From: Comamonadaceae bacterium
GTDB lineage: Bacteria > Pseudomonadota > Gammaproteobacteria > Burkholderiales > Burkholderiaceae_C
Length of the DNA: 64,000 nucleotides
Direction of reading: 5' to 3'
Assembly: GCA_947455145.1 (NCBI GenBank)
Contig: CANGME010000010.1
Location: 1 to 64,000 of the forward strand
The notes under the pieces are model-generated. The model searched no databases. It was not told the DNA's origin and worked only from the letters and a program-made list of their open reading frames with translations. Shown piece by piece: positions 26,395 through 35,566 of this stretch (position 1 is the stretch's first letter; each line of letters begins with the position of its first letter). Both the position numbers and the translations under genes were made by a program.

Positions 26395-27825
26395 ATGAGT
26401 CAAGTCAAACAAGCAGCCCCGCTGGACGTGGTCATCATGGCCGCAGGTAAGGGCACGCGCATGAAAAGCAAGCTGCCTAAAGTGTTACATCGTTTGGCCG
26501 GGCGTGCTTTGTTGCAACATGTGGTGGACCGCGCGGGCGACTTGGCCGCACGCCGAGTGGTGGTGATTACGGGTCACGGCGCTGCCGAGGTGGAAGCGGC
26601 TCTTAAAAAATCTCAGGGCGAATCAAGCGGCTTTGACTTGGAGTTTGTGCGCCAAGAGCCACAACTCGGCACCGGCCACGCCGTGCAGCAGACTGTGCCC
26701 GTGCTGCCTGATGACGGGGTGGTGGTGATTTTGTCGGGCGATGTGCCCCTAACCCAAACCGACACGTTGCGTGACCTGATTGCGGCCTGCGATGGCACCA
26801 AGCTCGCCCTGCTGACGATCGACTTTGCAGACCCCACAGGTTATGGCCGCATCGTGCGCTCTGAGACCGACGGCGTGCAAGCCATCGTCGAACACAAAGA
26901 CGCCACGCCCGCCCAACACGCCATCAAAGAGGTTTACAGCGGCATCATGGCCGTGCCCTCCAAACTGCTTAAGCCTTGGCTGGCCCGGCTGGACAACAAG
27001 AACGCTCAGGGCGAGTTCTACCTGACCGACGTGGTCAAGTTCGCCGTGGCCGATGGCGTGCCCGTGGTGGCGCACAAGATCAATGACCCGCTGCAAGTGG
27101 CTGGCATCAACAGCCCAGTGCAACTGGCCGAGCTGGAGCGCGCGCACCAGTTGCGCCGTGCCGATGCGTTGATGGTGCAGGGTGTGCGCCTGGCCGACCC
27201 GGCGCGGTTTGACGTGCGTGGTGAGCTGACCTGTGGGCAAGACGTGGAGATCGACGTCAACTGCATTTTTGAAGGCCAAGTGGTGCTGGGTGAGGGCGTG
27301 AAGATTGGTGCGAATTGCGTCATCGCCCATGCGCGCATTGAAGCCGGTGCGGTGATTCACCCCTTCACCCATATCGACGGGGGCAGCAGCAGCGCCAAAG
27401 ATCAAATCGTGGTGGGCGCGGGCGCACTAGTCGGCCCATTTGCCCGGCTGCGGCCTGGGGCCAAGCTGGGCGAGCAGGTGCACATTGGCAACTTTGTCGA
27501 GGTGAAAAACGCCACGCTGGCCCATGGGGCCAAGGCCAATCATTTGGCCTACGTGGGCGATTCTTTCTTGGGTGAGCGCGTCAACTTTGGCGCGGGCAGC
27601 ATCACCGCCAATTACGATGGCAACAACAAGCACAAGACGGTGATTGAGCACGACGTGCACATTGGCAGCAACTGCGTGCTGGTGGCCCCTGTCACCATTG
27701 GCGCGGGCGGCACGGTAGGCGGCGGCTCCACCGTCACCAAAGACACAGCACCGGGTGCGCTGACCGTAGCGAGGTCCAAGCAAGTGAGTCGTGACAATTG
27801 GGCACGCCCGGCCAAGAAAAAGTAA
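26395..27825 (+). CDS. glmU: bifunctional GlmU, UDP-GlcNAc synthesis
   Basis: A 476-residue enzyme doing the last two steps to UDP-N-acetylglucosamine. The N-terminal uridyltransferase domain has the signature MAAGKGTRMKSKLPKVLH, and the C-terminal left-handed beta-helix acetyltransferase shows hexapeptide repeats (GEGVKIGANCVI, GANFGAGSITANYDG). Substrates are glucosamine-1-phosphate, acetyl-CoA and UTP; cytoplasmic. glmS lies 0.9 kb downstream with a histidine kinase gene between. Confidence 0.97.
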   Translation: MSQVKQAAPLDVVIMAAGKGTRMKSKLPKVLHRLAGRALLQHVVDRAGDLAARRVVVITGHGAAEVEAALKKSQGESSGFDLEFVRQEPQLGTGHAVQQTVPVLPDDGVVVILSGDVPLTQTDTLRDLIAACDGTKLALLTIDFADPTGYGRIVRSETDGVQAIVEHKDATPAQHAIKEVYSGIMAVPSKLLKPWLARLDNKNAQGEFYLTDVVKFAVADGVPVVAHKINDPLQVAGINSPVQLAELERAHQLRRADALMVQGVRLADPARFDVRGELTCGQDVEIDVNCIFEGQVVLGEGVKIGANCVIAHARIEAGAVIHPFTHIDGGSSSAKDQIVVGAGALVGPFARLRPGAKLGEQVHIGNFVEVKNATLAHGAKANHLAYVGDSFLGERVNFGAGSITANYDGNNKHKTVIEHDVHIGSNCVLVAPVTIGAGGTVGGGSTVTKDTAPGALTVARSKQVSRDNWARPAKKK

Positions 27826-27853
27826 GAGCGAGAAGTAAAACCGAACCCTGGGC

Positions 27854-28630
27854 ATGAGCATGTCTGACACAACTTCATCGGCCACCCCTGAGGCAATGTC
27901 ACTGGTACAGCTACAAGCCGAGCTGTCGCAGGCCCACGCGGGGGCAGAGGCTTTCACCCACGCTGTGTCGCACGATCTGCGGGCCCACTTGCGCCACATC
28001 ACTGCCTACTCAAGCTTACTGCGAGAAGAGTTAGGTGCAGACATGACGGCGGATGCCACGCATTTTCTGGACACGGTCACCCAAGCTGCCCGCTTATTGG
28101 GCCAGCAGATGGACGGCCTGGTGGCCTTGTCCAAACTGGACCGGGTGACTCCCAAAAAAGTGGCGCTGGATCAACCTGCCTTGATTGCGCAGGCCCTGGC
28201 TGGGCTGGCGAAACAAACGGCCGGTCGCCAGATCGACTGGCAGGTGGCCGATGATTTTCCGGTGCTGCACGGCGACGCGGCCATGGTGCAGCAGGTTTGG
28301 ACACACTTGCTGTCTAACGCCATCAAGTTCACGCGCCCACAAGATGGGGCACGCATCCAAGTGGGGTGGCAAACCCAGCCCGATTCGGGTCACTGTGAGC
28401 TCTTTGTTAAAGACAACGGCGTTGGCTTCCGCTTGAGCGAAACCGCACACGAACAAATGTTTGGCATCTTCCGGCGCTTGCACTCCGCCAGCGAGTTCGA
28501 AGGCCTTGGGCTGGGCCTTGCCTTGGCACGCAAGCTGGTGGAGCGCCATGGCGGCGCTATGGCGGCTGAGGGCGGCTTGGACGCGGGTTGCGTTGTCCGG
28601 TTTACCTTGCCGCAGACCTTACCCAACTGA
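27854..28630 (+). CDS. small soluble histidine kinase
   Basis: A 258-residue kinase core with no membrane segment and no obvious input domain. The H-box is AVSHDLRAHLRHI (His40), in which the usual Pro after the Arg-x is His. The N-box is HLLSNAIKFTR, the G1 box KDNGVGF and the G2 box GLGLGLALA, giving an intact HATPase. The H-box and kinase type resemble phytochrome-associated kinases. No response regulator is adjacent. It lies 28 bp after glmU and before glmS, so co-expression with amino-sugar genes is likely but a link is inferred only from position. Confidence 0.85.
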   Translation: MSMSDTTSSATPEAMSLVQLQAELSQAHAGAEAFTHAVSHDLRAHLRHITAYSSLLREELGADMTADATHFLDTVTQAARLLGQQMDGLVALSKLDRVTPKKVALDQPALIAQALAGLAKQTAGRQIDWQVADDFPVLHGDAAMVQQVWTHLLSNAIKFTRPQDGARIQVGWQTQPDSGHCELFVKDNGVGFRLSETAHEQMFGIFRRLHSASEFEGLGLGLALARKLVERHGGAMAAEGGLDAGCVVRFTLPQTLPN

Positions 28631-28757
28631 ATCCAAAGCCGCTTTCGTGAATAATTCACCCGTTACAGCTTTCCCACGGGCTACCATAGCGGCCTAAGTC
28701 AGTTCGCTGATCCCCTCTTCTTCTCGCAGTCCCCTTTCAACCTCTGGAGTTTTTCTT

Positions 28758-30608
28758 ATGTGTGGCATTGTTGGCGCAGTCTCAAATCGCAATATCGTCC
28801 CCGTGCTGGTGCAGGGCTTGCAGCGTCTGGAGTACCGGGGCTACGACTCGTGCGGCGTGGCCGTGCATGCGGGTGGCCTCAAGCGCGCGCGCAGCACTTC
28901 ACGCGTGTCTGAGCTGGCCGAGCAAGTGGCGCTGAGCCACTTTGAAGGCCACACCGGCATTGCCCACACGCGCTGGGCCACCCACGGTGCACCTGCGGTG
29001 CACAACGCCCACCCCCACTTCAGCCATGGCCCAGGCGCTGATGCCGCCGCCCAGCCCGCCCGCGTGGCCCTGGTGCACAACGGCATCATTGAAAACCACG
29101 ACGAGCTGCGCGCCGCGCTCAAAGCCAAAGGCTATGTGTTCAGCAGCCAGACCGACACCGAGGTGATTTCGCACCTGGTGGATTCGCTGTACGAGGGCGA
29201 TATTTTCAAGGCGGTGAAAGCCGCCATCGCCCAATTGCATGGCGCTTACGCCATTGCCGTGTTCCACCATGATGAGCCGCTGCGCGTGATTGGCGCGCGC
29301 TCGGGCTCCCCGCTGATTTTGGGCGTAGGCAACGGCGGTGCCGAAACCTTTTTGGCCAGCGACGCCATGGCCCTGGCCGGTGTGACGGATCAGATCGTGT
29401 ACCTGGAAGAAGGCGATTTGGTGGACATCCGCTTGGGTGCCTACAGCATTTTTGACCGCGATCACAACCCGGTGCAGCGCGAAGTCAAAACCGTGCAAGC
29501 CCACAGCGGCGCGGCCGAGCTGGGCCCGTACCGCCACTACATGCAAAAAGAAATTTTTGAGCAGCCGCGCGCCATTGCCGACACGCTGGACGGCGTCGAA
29601 TCAATAGTGCCCGAGCTGTTTGGCCCCTTGGCCAAGCAGACCTTCGGCGAGATTGACTCCGTGCTCATCCTGGCCTGCGGCACCAGCTACTACAGCGGCT
29701 GCACCGCCAAGTACTGGCTAGAGAGCATCGCCCACATCCCAACGCAAGTCGAGGTGGCCAGCGAATACCGCTACCGCGACTCCGTGCCCAACCCCAAGAC
29801 GCTGGTGGTCACCATCACCCAGTCCGGCGAGACCGCCGACACCCTGGCCGCGCTGCGCCACGCGCAAAGCCTAGGCATGACGCAAACACTGACGATTTGC
29901 AACGTGGCCACCAGCGCCATGGTGCGCGAATGCGAACTGGCCTACATCACCCGCGCGGGCGTAGAAATCGGCGTGGCCTCTACCAAAGCCTTCACCGCGC
30001 AACTGGCCGGCTTGTTCCTGCTGACGCTGGCCCTGGCCAAGAGCCGTGGCCACTTGTCGGAAGAGACCGAAGCACGCCACATCAAGTCCATGCGCCACCT
30101 GCCCGTTGCCTTGCAATCGGTGCTGGCACTGGAGCCCCAACTCATCAGCTGGGCCGACGACTTTGCCCGCATGGAAAACGCCCTCTTCCTGGGCCGTGGC
30201 CTGCACTACCCCATCGCCATGGAAGGCGCGCTCAAACTCAAAGAGATCAGCTACATCCACGCCGAGGCTTACCCCGCCGGTGAACTCAAGCACGGCCCGC
30301 TGGCCCTGGTCACCAGCGCCATGCCCGTCGTCACCGTGGCGCCTAACGACGCCCTGCTGGAAAAGCTGAAAAGCAACCTGCACGAAGTGCGCGCACGCGG
30401 CGGCGTGCTCTACGTGCTGGCCGATGCCGACAGCCGCATCGAAAGCGGCGAAGGCCTGCACGTCATCCGCATGCCCGAGCACTACGGAGCCCTGTCACCG
30501 CTGCTGCACGTCGTGCCCCTTCAACTGCTGGCGTATCACACGGCTTGCGCGCGGGGTACAGATGTGGACAAGCCTCGTAATTTGGCGAAGAGTGTGACGG
30601 TGGAGTGA
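28758..30608 (+). CDS. glmS: glutamine-fructose-6-phosphate aminotransferase
   Basis: A 616-residue enzyme making glucosamine-6-phosphate from fructose-6-phosphate and glutamine, the entry to cell-wall amino-sugar synthesis. The N-terminal glutaminase begins MCGIVGAVS (Cys2 nucleophile), with RWATHGAP and NGIIENH; two SIS domains follow ([19 protein letters not shown]), and the C-terminus is [14 protein letters not shown] strong AGG-type RBS precedes the ATG. No glmS ribozyme is expected or seen. Confidence 0.97.
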   Translation: MCGIVGAVSNRNIVPVLVQGLQRLEYRGYDSCGVAVHAGGLKRARSTSRVSELAEQVALSHFEGHTGIAHTRWATHGAPAVHNAHPHFSHGPGADAAAQPARVALVHNGIIENHDELRAALKAKGYVFSSQTDTEVISHLVDSLYEGDIFKAVKAAIAQLHGAYAIAVFHHDEPLRVIGARSGSPLILGVGNGGAETFLASDAMALAGVTDQIVYLEEGDLVDIRLGAYSIFDRDHNPVQREVKTVQAHSGAAELGPYRHYMQKEIFEQPRAIADTLDGVESIVPELFGPLAKQTFGEIDSVLILACGTSYYSGCTAKYWLESIAHIPTQVEVASEYRYRDSVPNPKTLVVTITQSGETADTLAALRHAQSLGMTQTLTICNVATSAMVRECELAYITRAGVEIGVASTKAFTAQLAGLFLLTLALAKSRGHLSEETEARHIKSMRHLPVALQSVLALEPQLISWADDFARMENALFLGRGLHYPIAMEGALKLKEISYIHAEAYPAGELKHGPLALVTSAMPVVTVAPNDALLEKLKSNLHEVRARGGVLYVLADADSRIESGEGLHVIRMPEHYGALSPLLHVVPLQLLAYHTACARGTDVDKPRNLAKSVTVE

Positions 30609-30660
30609 GGCGGGCGGGCCGTTGGTCAAATTGTTCAGACCAATCAAGTCGTCAACTTCA

Positions 30661-31353
30661 ATGACACCAACCCCGGTTCACCCCCACCTGTCAAAACCAC
30701 TGCTCACTCGCTTGGTTTTAGCTCGCCCACGGCTTTTGAGTTGCTTCGTCATTGGCTTGGCAACGACTTTTTTATTGCCTGAAGCACTGGCACATCAAGC
30801 CGTTACCAGAGCCATCATCGGCTGGAATGTGGCTGCTTGTCTGTACCTGGTACTCGCCGCTCGAATGATGTTTTGGTCCACGCACGAAAGAATGCGGATT
30901 CGGGCTTTGCAACACGATGAAGGGCGCATTCTTGTTTTGGTTCTGGTCGTTTCAGCCGCGCTGATGTGCTTAGGTGCCATCGTTGCCGAGTTGGCGGTTG
31001 TGAAGGAACTCAAGGGTACGCTGCGCTATGGTCACATCGGATTGGCGGCACTCACCATCGTGACGTCGTGGGCCTTCACCCAGGTGATGTTCGCCCTGCA
31101 TTACGCGCATGACTACTACGCGACTGAAATTCAGGGTAGCCATGGCGGCCTGGATTTTCCTGGGGGCCATGCACCAGACTATGGTGACTTCCTATATTTC
31201 GCCAGCATCATTGGAACCTCAGGGCAAACCGCTGACGTCAGCTTTACCAGCAGAAAAATGCGCAGAACGGGCACGGTTCAATGCATATTGGCATTTTTCT
31301 TCAACACCACCGTCATCGCGTTGACGATCAATATTGCATCGGGATTGTTTTGA
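30661..31353 (+). CDS. DUF1345 membrane protein
   Basis: A 230-residue inner-membrane protein with several hydrophobic segments ([51 protein letters not shown]). The motif [13 protein letters not shown] after the fourth segment, and [18 protein letters not shown] near the end, are typical of DUF1345. ATG 30661 is chosen over an upstream reading in the same frame. Function unknown. It marks the last housekeeping-type gene before the accessory island. Confidence 0.85.
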   Translation: MTPTPVHPHLSKPLLTRLVLARPRLLSCFVIGLATTFLLPEALAHQAVTRAIIGWNVAACLYLVLAARMMFWSTHERMRIRALQHDEGRILVLVLVVSAALMCLGAIVAELAVVKELKGTLRYGHIGLAALTIVTSWAFTQVMFALHYAHDYYATEIQGSHGGLDFPGGHAPDYGDFLYFASIIGTSGQTADVSFTSRKMRRTGTVQCILAFFFNTTVIALTINIASGLF

Positions 31354-31782
31354 GTCATACCAAGCTTGGGCGGTTGGCTGCTTAGGAGCCAGAAGCAGTC
31401 ACAGGCGAATGTCAGGTATCTGGATGGCAATCGTAGATCGAGCTCACACACCAAAGTGGCCCTCACTATGACTTTGATGCAGCTTTTGGAGTCCATCAAA
31501 ACCCCCCACCGAATTCATTGGATCAAACTGCACGCGGACATTGAGGTGATTGGGACTGCTGCGTGCAATCGGCGAGTGCCTGCTCGCATGATGCCGTCGC
31601 CACAATCTTGAGCTGACATTGAATCCAACGGCCTAGCGCTGCAGGGCTACCTCAGTGATACGAAGCGCCAGTAACTACGCAGGGGCCACTGGCCGTACAA
31701 CACAATCGATGTACCGACCGAGATGTTATTAAGTTCTCGGCAAGCATCTGTTGGCAGCTTGGTGCGCAGTGTTTCATTGGGT
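31354..31782. other. gene-free gap at the left edge of the HEPN island
   Basis: About 430 bp with no credible frame, RNA gene or clear repeat. It contains a weak GGCT/AGCC hairpin right after the DUF1345 stop. The rest reads like eroded sequence, as expected at an island border. Nothing else recognised. Confidence 0.4.
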
Positions 31783-32613
31783 TCAATTAGTTGGCATCGG
31801 GATCTTGAATTTGGCGTTGCTGAAGATGATCTGATCCAAGTCGGAAAAGAACGACATCAGGTTGTATGTGGTAATCGGCGCATCGCCAGGATGGGCTCCA
31901 TGACAACGCATGTCGAAGCAGCTTCCCAATCGAGTGTGCTGGTTGGTATCGATCATCCCCATCGCTTCAATAACCCACAGGATCGTGCTGTCGAAGACCT
32001 CCCGGAGTTCGGCCAAACTGCCGACGTTTTGTCCCTTGTTGAACTTCCTGTATCTCCCAGTTGTCGCAGCCTGCATCTGCCGCGACATGCTGTTGAACTT
32101 GTCGAGTCCGTTGTAGTCAAGCACGCGGTGCACACGATCAATCGCTGCGCTCCAGCCGAGTACTGCAGCTGCACGAAGGTGGCCCGCCTTCGCACAAGCG
32201 ATCGCCTCTGAAAGATACTCGCTCTCTTCCGCGTTTGCTAGATTGGCAAAGAACGCGTCGAAGGACGACGGCGCAGAATCTCCTAGGACACCTTGTTGCG
32301 ATGGAATGAGCAACTCGTCGTTGAACGGCTTGATGATTAGGTCGATTGCAGAGAGGTAGCTTGCGACCTTGTTGTTGGGGGTGCTCAGCTTTAGCAACCA
32401 AGTGAACTGATCGCCATAGTTCTTTAGCGCCTCCGGCGTCAAACAATGCTTGAGCTTCGGTGCAAAGTCCTTGTGCCAATCACGACCTAGCGCGTTGGCC
32501 TCGTTGCGAAGGGTCAGTTTGCCAACGGTCGGAACTGTCTCGGCCTTCAGTGACTTGCGAAGCGCCTTCAGCCGAGTCAGCAGCGCCTGCAGTGTGTCGT
32601 GGTCGACGCTCAC
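31783..32613 (-). CDS. HEPN-domain protein, possible RNase effector
   Basis: A 276-residue soluble protein I cannot name. The C-terminal half looks like a HEPN domain: a first helix AGHLRAAAVLGWSAAIDRVHR (about 143-163), then near 236-241 the Rx4-6H motif as RCHGAH (Arg236, His241). HEPN proteins with this motif are often metal-independent RNases in toxin-antitoxin and phage-defence systems. The N-terminal ~130 residues are helical with no known motif. Its ATG overlaps the stop of the upstream partner (ATGA), so the pair is made together. A nuclease role is inference. Confidence 0.65.
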   Translation of the reverse strand: MSVDHDTLQALLTRLKALRKSLKAETVPTVGKLTLRNEANALGRDWHKDFAPKLKHCLTPEALKNYGDQFTWLLKLSTPNNKVASYLSAIDLIIKPFNDELLIPSQQGVLGDSAPSSFDAFFANLANAEESEYLSEAIACAKAGHLRAAAVLGWSAAIDRVHRVLDYNGLDKFNSMSRQMQAATTGRYRKFNKGQNVGSLAELREVFDSTILWVIEAMGMIDTNQHTRLGSCFDMRCHGAHPGDAPITTYNLMSFFSDLDQIIFSNAKFKIPMPTN

Positions 32614-33311
32614 GAGAGCTTCTTGATTACTTCTGCCAGCGCCTTCTTACCCTCCTCCGATAGCCTCAGCTCAGTGAGATCTTTCGTCCACTCTCCAAAG
32701 TCAAAGTGCGCCGCACTCTTCTTAAAGTTTGTCGTGAAGTTTGGGCCGTCATAGCACTTCCGCATCTTGCACTCTTCACGCACTGCCTCTACTGCTGTTG
32801 TGAACTCTCCATCTGTTAGCGCACGTTGCAGCGCCTGCATAGAAGCAATGCGAATCTGAGCACCTGCCATTGTTGTCGCACCGAAGTCGGTGATAAGAAG
32901 CTCGAACTTGTCGCCTTCTTTATAGAACACGTTGTTGATGTTCTCCAGGCTCAGGGCGCCCTTTTCCATGAACTTCTTAGTCTTCATGTGAAGGTCCGAC
33001 ATCGTGATGTCGGAACCACCGTTCACCTTAGGTTGAACTCCAGGGGCGGTAGTGGGCGCTGATTCAGTCAAGTCGCCTGCGGGAGTGGGCAACGAAGCAA
33101 TCTTTTCGATATTTGGTTCCGGGGCCTGAGGAGCAGGCGCATGCGCTGGTGATTTATGCAACCCGTGCCGCTTCGCCAATGCATCTTTGAGGAGCATCTC
33201 GAAGCACATCGCCTTTAGTGGCTCAGGGACGAGTGCAACGATTTCAACAATGTCCTTTATCTCTTCCTTTAGATCGGCCACAGCACCCCCTACTTTGTAA
33301 ATAATGCTCAA
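32610..33311 (-). CDS. partner protein of HEPN gene, unknown family
   Basis: A 233-residue cytoplasmic protein, not recognised. Three parts are visible: an N-terminal acidic helical segment (LKEEIKDIVEIVALVPEPL), a Pro/Ala-rich linker (about 54-97), and a C-terminal domain (about 107-233) with a helix-turn-helix-like end (LRLSEEGKKALAEVIKKL). The longest reading uses TTG 33311; GTG 33281, with AGGGGG a few bases upstream, is a reasonable alternative. It precedes the HEPN gene with a 4-bp overlap, so it may be a sensor, DNA-binding or neutralising partner. Confidence 0.6.
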   Translation of the reverse strand: MSIIYKVGGAVADLKEEIKDIVEIVALVPEPLKAMCFEMLLKDALAKRHGLHKSPAHAPAPQAPEPNIEKIASLPTPAGDLTESAPTTAPGVQPKVNGGSDITMSDLHMKTKKFMEKGALSLENINNVFYKEGDKFELLITDFGATTMAGAQIRIASMQALQRALTDGEFTTAVEAVREECKMRKCYDGPNFTTNFKKSAAHFDFGEWTKDLTELRLSEEGKKALAEVIKKLS

Positions 33312-33665
33312 TATTACTTGCTACGTAGCGCCGCTAGTGCGTAGAACCACGGCAAGCCCACCATTCAAACGAACGAGAAGGTAAGCTGCTGCCGTTCAGC
33401 AAGCGCAAGCGAATATCGCGACGTGACTCCGCCCAAGTGATTGCTTCCAACAACTTCAGACGCTTAGTCATTAAGTGCCTTACGTCTTCAATCAGCCTTC
33501 TGGAGTTATCCCCAGAAATATTCCGAGCGGTTCAACTGCCATTGTGTCGTCAGGCAACCGGCAATTAGGCCACTGCGGGATGGCTGCTTTCGGGCGACTA
33601 TTTCACTCATGCCAACTACCGCTGTGTCTCGTTTGCAGTCATCCAACCCCGTAAAAATCAGACGT
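33312..33665. other. gap upstream of HEPN operon
   Basis: 354 bp holding the HEPN-operon promoter region and the 3' side of the lipocalin-like gene. A short hairpin, TTCTGG/CCAGAA (33498-33517), lies in it. No gene is convincing; a 61-codon reading here lacks any family features. Part of it looks like decayed repeat sequence. Confidence 0.4.
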
Positions 33666-34166
33666 CTATTGGGAACGTTCGAAGGTAACAATGCTGCGCG
33701 TTATCCCTTTGTCGGCCCAATTGGGCATCAAGCGCCAAGGTGTCAACACCTGTAGTCGTTGGCCTTCCACTTTGAAAGTTCGGGTTTGTTCGGTGCCGAC
33801 CCACTCGGGGTTCCAGGCGACCTCGACCTTGGTCGTCCACTTATCGCCTTCGATGCGATACGTGCCGGCATAGGAGACGAGCGTACTCAAAAGTTCAGCA
33901 CGTTCCTTGTCGCTCTTGGCGGGTTTGCGCGCCTCGCCGGTCAGGATGAAAAAGACGCGCCCATTCGGCAGGAATGCCGCGTAGCCAGTCGGCTTGTCTC
34001 CCATCACCGGGCCTTTTTGTCCTGTGGCCTGCGCCTCGACTTCATAAGAAACCAGCGCCCAAGTGCCCAGCAGCGCGTCCTTGTCATTGGCAAAGCTCAG
34101 GGGTGCGGTGAAGCTTAGGCAAGCCATTAGCAAGCAACGCAAAAGTTTCGACTGATTTGTTGTCAT
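33666..34166 (-). CDS. exported lipocalin-like domain protein
   Basis: A 166-residue protein with a signal peptide (LLRCLLMACLSFTAPLSFA) and then a domain opening LLGTWALVSYEVEAQ, closing with TRTFKVEGQRLQVLT, as in the Lipocalin_5 family. It probably forms a small beta-barrel in the periplasm. ATG 34166 has AAAGGAGAAC upstream, which decides against a longer reading. Ligand unknown. It lies between the HEPN operon and the divergent Fic gene. Confidence 0.75.
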   Translation of the reverse strand: MTTNQSKLLRCLLMACLSFTAPLSFANDKDALLGTWALVSYEVEAQATGQKGPVMGDKPTGYAAFLPNGRVFFILTGEARKPAKSDKERAELLSTLVSYAGTYRIEGDKWTTKVEVAWNPEWVGTEQTRTFKVEGQRLQVLTPWRLMPNWADKGITRSIVTFERSQ

Positions 34167-34271
34167 GGTTTGTTCTCCTTTTATGTTTACGCCAAACGGC
34201 TGCAATCCAGTGTTTGCCATTGAACCCACAGAAGCTGACTTTTTATGCACGTCGTGTGGCACGTGCTCAAA

Positions 34272-34329
34272 AAATCTAGATTTCTATACATGTTGCGATT
34301 AATATACCAAGGAATCTCAAATTCTTGAG
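34272..34329. promoter_or_regulatory. AT-rich divergent promoter region with two palindromes
   Basis: Between the lipocalin-like gene and fic. It holds AAATCTAGATTT (34272-34283) and CTCAA/TTGAG with an ATTC spacer (34316-34329). Either could be an operator; the Fic C-terminal winged helix is a candidate binder. The stretch is noticeably AT-rich against the flanks. Confidence 0.35.
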
Positions 34330-34361
34330 CATGTCATCCTCCAAATGTAGGTGCCACCCAC

Positions 34362-35435
34362 GTGAAACCCCTCGAAAGCCTGGACCCCGCTCGCTTTGAC
34401 ACCCCTGCAATTCTGAAAAAGCTGGCGGCCAGTAGTCGGCGTCTCGCTGAACTCAAAGGCATTGCAGCGTCCATTCCGAACCAGGGCATTTTGATCAATA
34501 CGCTGGGTCTGCAAGAAGCCAAGGACAGCTCAGAAATCGAAAACATAGTCACCACGCATGATGAGCTGTTCAAAGACGATGTCAACCCTGACGATTTTTC
34601 GAATCCGGCGGCCAAAGAGGTGCTGCGCTATCGCCAAGCGCTTCGTTTTGGCTTTGAGCAGGTGCGTGCCAGCGGCCTTCTGACGTCAAACCACATCGTG
34701 GGCATTCAATCCGAGCTGGAGCAAAACAACGCAGGTTTTCGCAAGCTGCCCGGAACCGCACTGAAAGATGGTGGCGGGCAGACGGTGTACACCCCACCAC
34801 AGAACCCCACTGAAATCGTGGCTTTGATGACTGACCTGGAACGCTTCATCAATCAAGAGGGACTCTTTGCCGTCGATCCGTTGATCAAGATGGCGCTCAT
34901 CCACCACCAGTTCGAGAGCATCCACCCGTTCTACGACGGTAATGGTCGAACGGGACGGATCATGAACGTGCTCTACCTGGTGAAAGAAGGCCTCCTGGAC
35001 ATCCCGGTGCTCTACTTGAGCAACCACATTGTGCGCACAAAGGCCGACTACTACCGGTTGCTACAGTCCACGCGTGACCAGGATACGTGGGAAGAATGGG
35101 TGTTCTACATGCTGGACGCGGTGGAGTCCACCGCTCAACACACCATTGGTACGGTAAATGCCATCAAATCGGCACTGTTTGATTACAAACATCGCATTCG
35201 CGCTGCGTACAAGTTCTACAGCCAGGACTTGATCAACAACTTGTTTGCGCACCCGTACACCAAGATCGAATTCGTACAACGCGACCTAAAGGTGTCGCGC
35301 ATGACAGCCACAAAATATTTGGAAGAGTTGGTTGCCGGTGGTTTCATCAGCAAGCACAAGGGCGGGCGCAGCAACTACTACATCAATATTGCGCTTAATC
35401 AAATACTGTTGCGCCAGGATCAGGGGAAGCAGTAA
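34362..35435 (+). CDS. Fic-family AMPylator with N-terminal inhibitory helix and wHTH
   Basis: A 357-residue Fic protein. The active-site motif is HPFYDGNGRTGR (His is the catalytic base), intact. The N-terminal helix has SSEIEN, the (S/T)xxxE(G/N) inhibition motif of class II Fic proteins, whose Glu blocks ATP until relieved. A C-terminal winged helix (RDLKVSRMTATKYLEELV) suggests autoregulation. It transfers AMP to a target protein, unknown here. Starts at GTG 34362; no better start lies upstream in frame. Stand-alone, without a separate antitoxin gene. Confidence 0.9.
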   Translation: MKPLESLDPARFDTPAILKKLAASSRRLAELKGIAASIPNQGILINTLGLQEAKDSSEIENIVTTHDELFKDDVNPDDFSNPAAKEVLRYRQALRFGFEQVRASGLLTSNHIVGIQSELEQNNAGFRKLPGTALKDGGGQTVYTPPQNPTEIVALMTDLERFINQEGLFAVDPLIKMALIHHQFESIHPFYDGNGRTGRIMNVLYLVKEGLLDIPVLYLSNHIVRTKADYYRLLQSTRDQDTWEEWVFYMLDAVESTAQHTIGTVNAIKSALFDYKHRIRAAYKFYSQDLINNLFAHPYTKIEFVQRDLKVSRMTATKYLEELVAGGFISKHKGGRSNYYINIALNQILLRQDQGKQ

Positions 35436-35441
35436 CCGGCA

Positions 35442-35473
35442 GGGGGCCGATGGCCCTGTGCTATGCGGCCCCC
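35442..35473 (+). terminator. GC-rich hairpin after fic
   Basis: Arms GGGGGCCG and CGGCCCCC with a 16-nt loop begin 6 bp after the fic stop. A second GC-rich hairpin (CCCCC/GGGGG) follows. There is no T-run, so termination may be inefficient or Rho-assisted. Confidence 0.45.
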
Positions 35474-35566
35474 GTCATACCAGCTCTGCCCCCCTACGGC
35501 TAGTGGGGGTCACCCCAGTTCATTAGACTTCCCCGGTTACCTACAACACACAAACCCGGGGACTCT

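Noticed and set aside
33506-33691. Short minus-strand frame near the lipocalin-like gene
   Set aside because: 61 codons with no start signal or family feature; likely decayed sequence.
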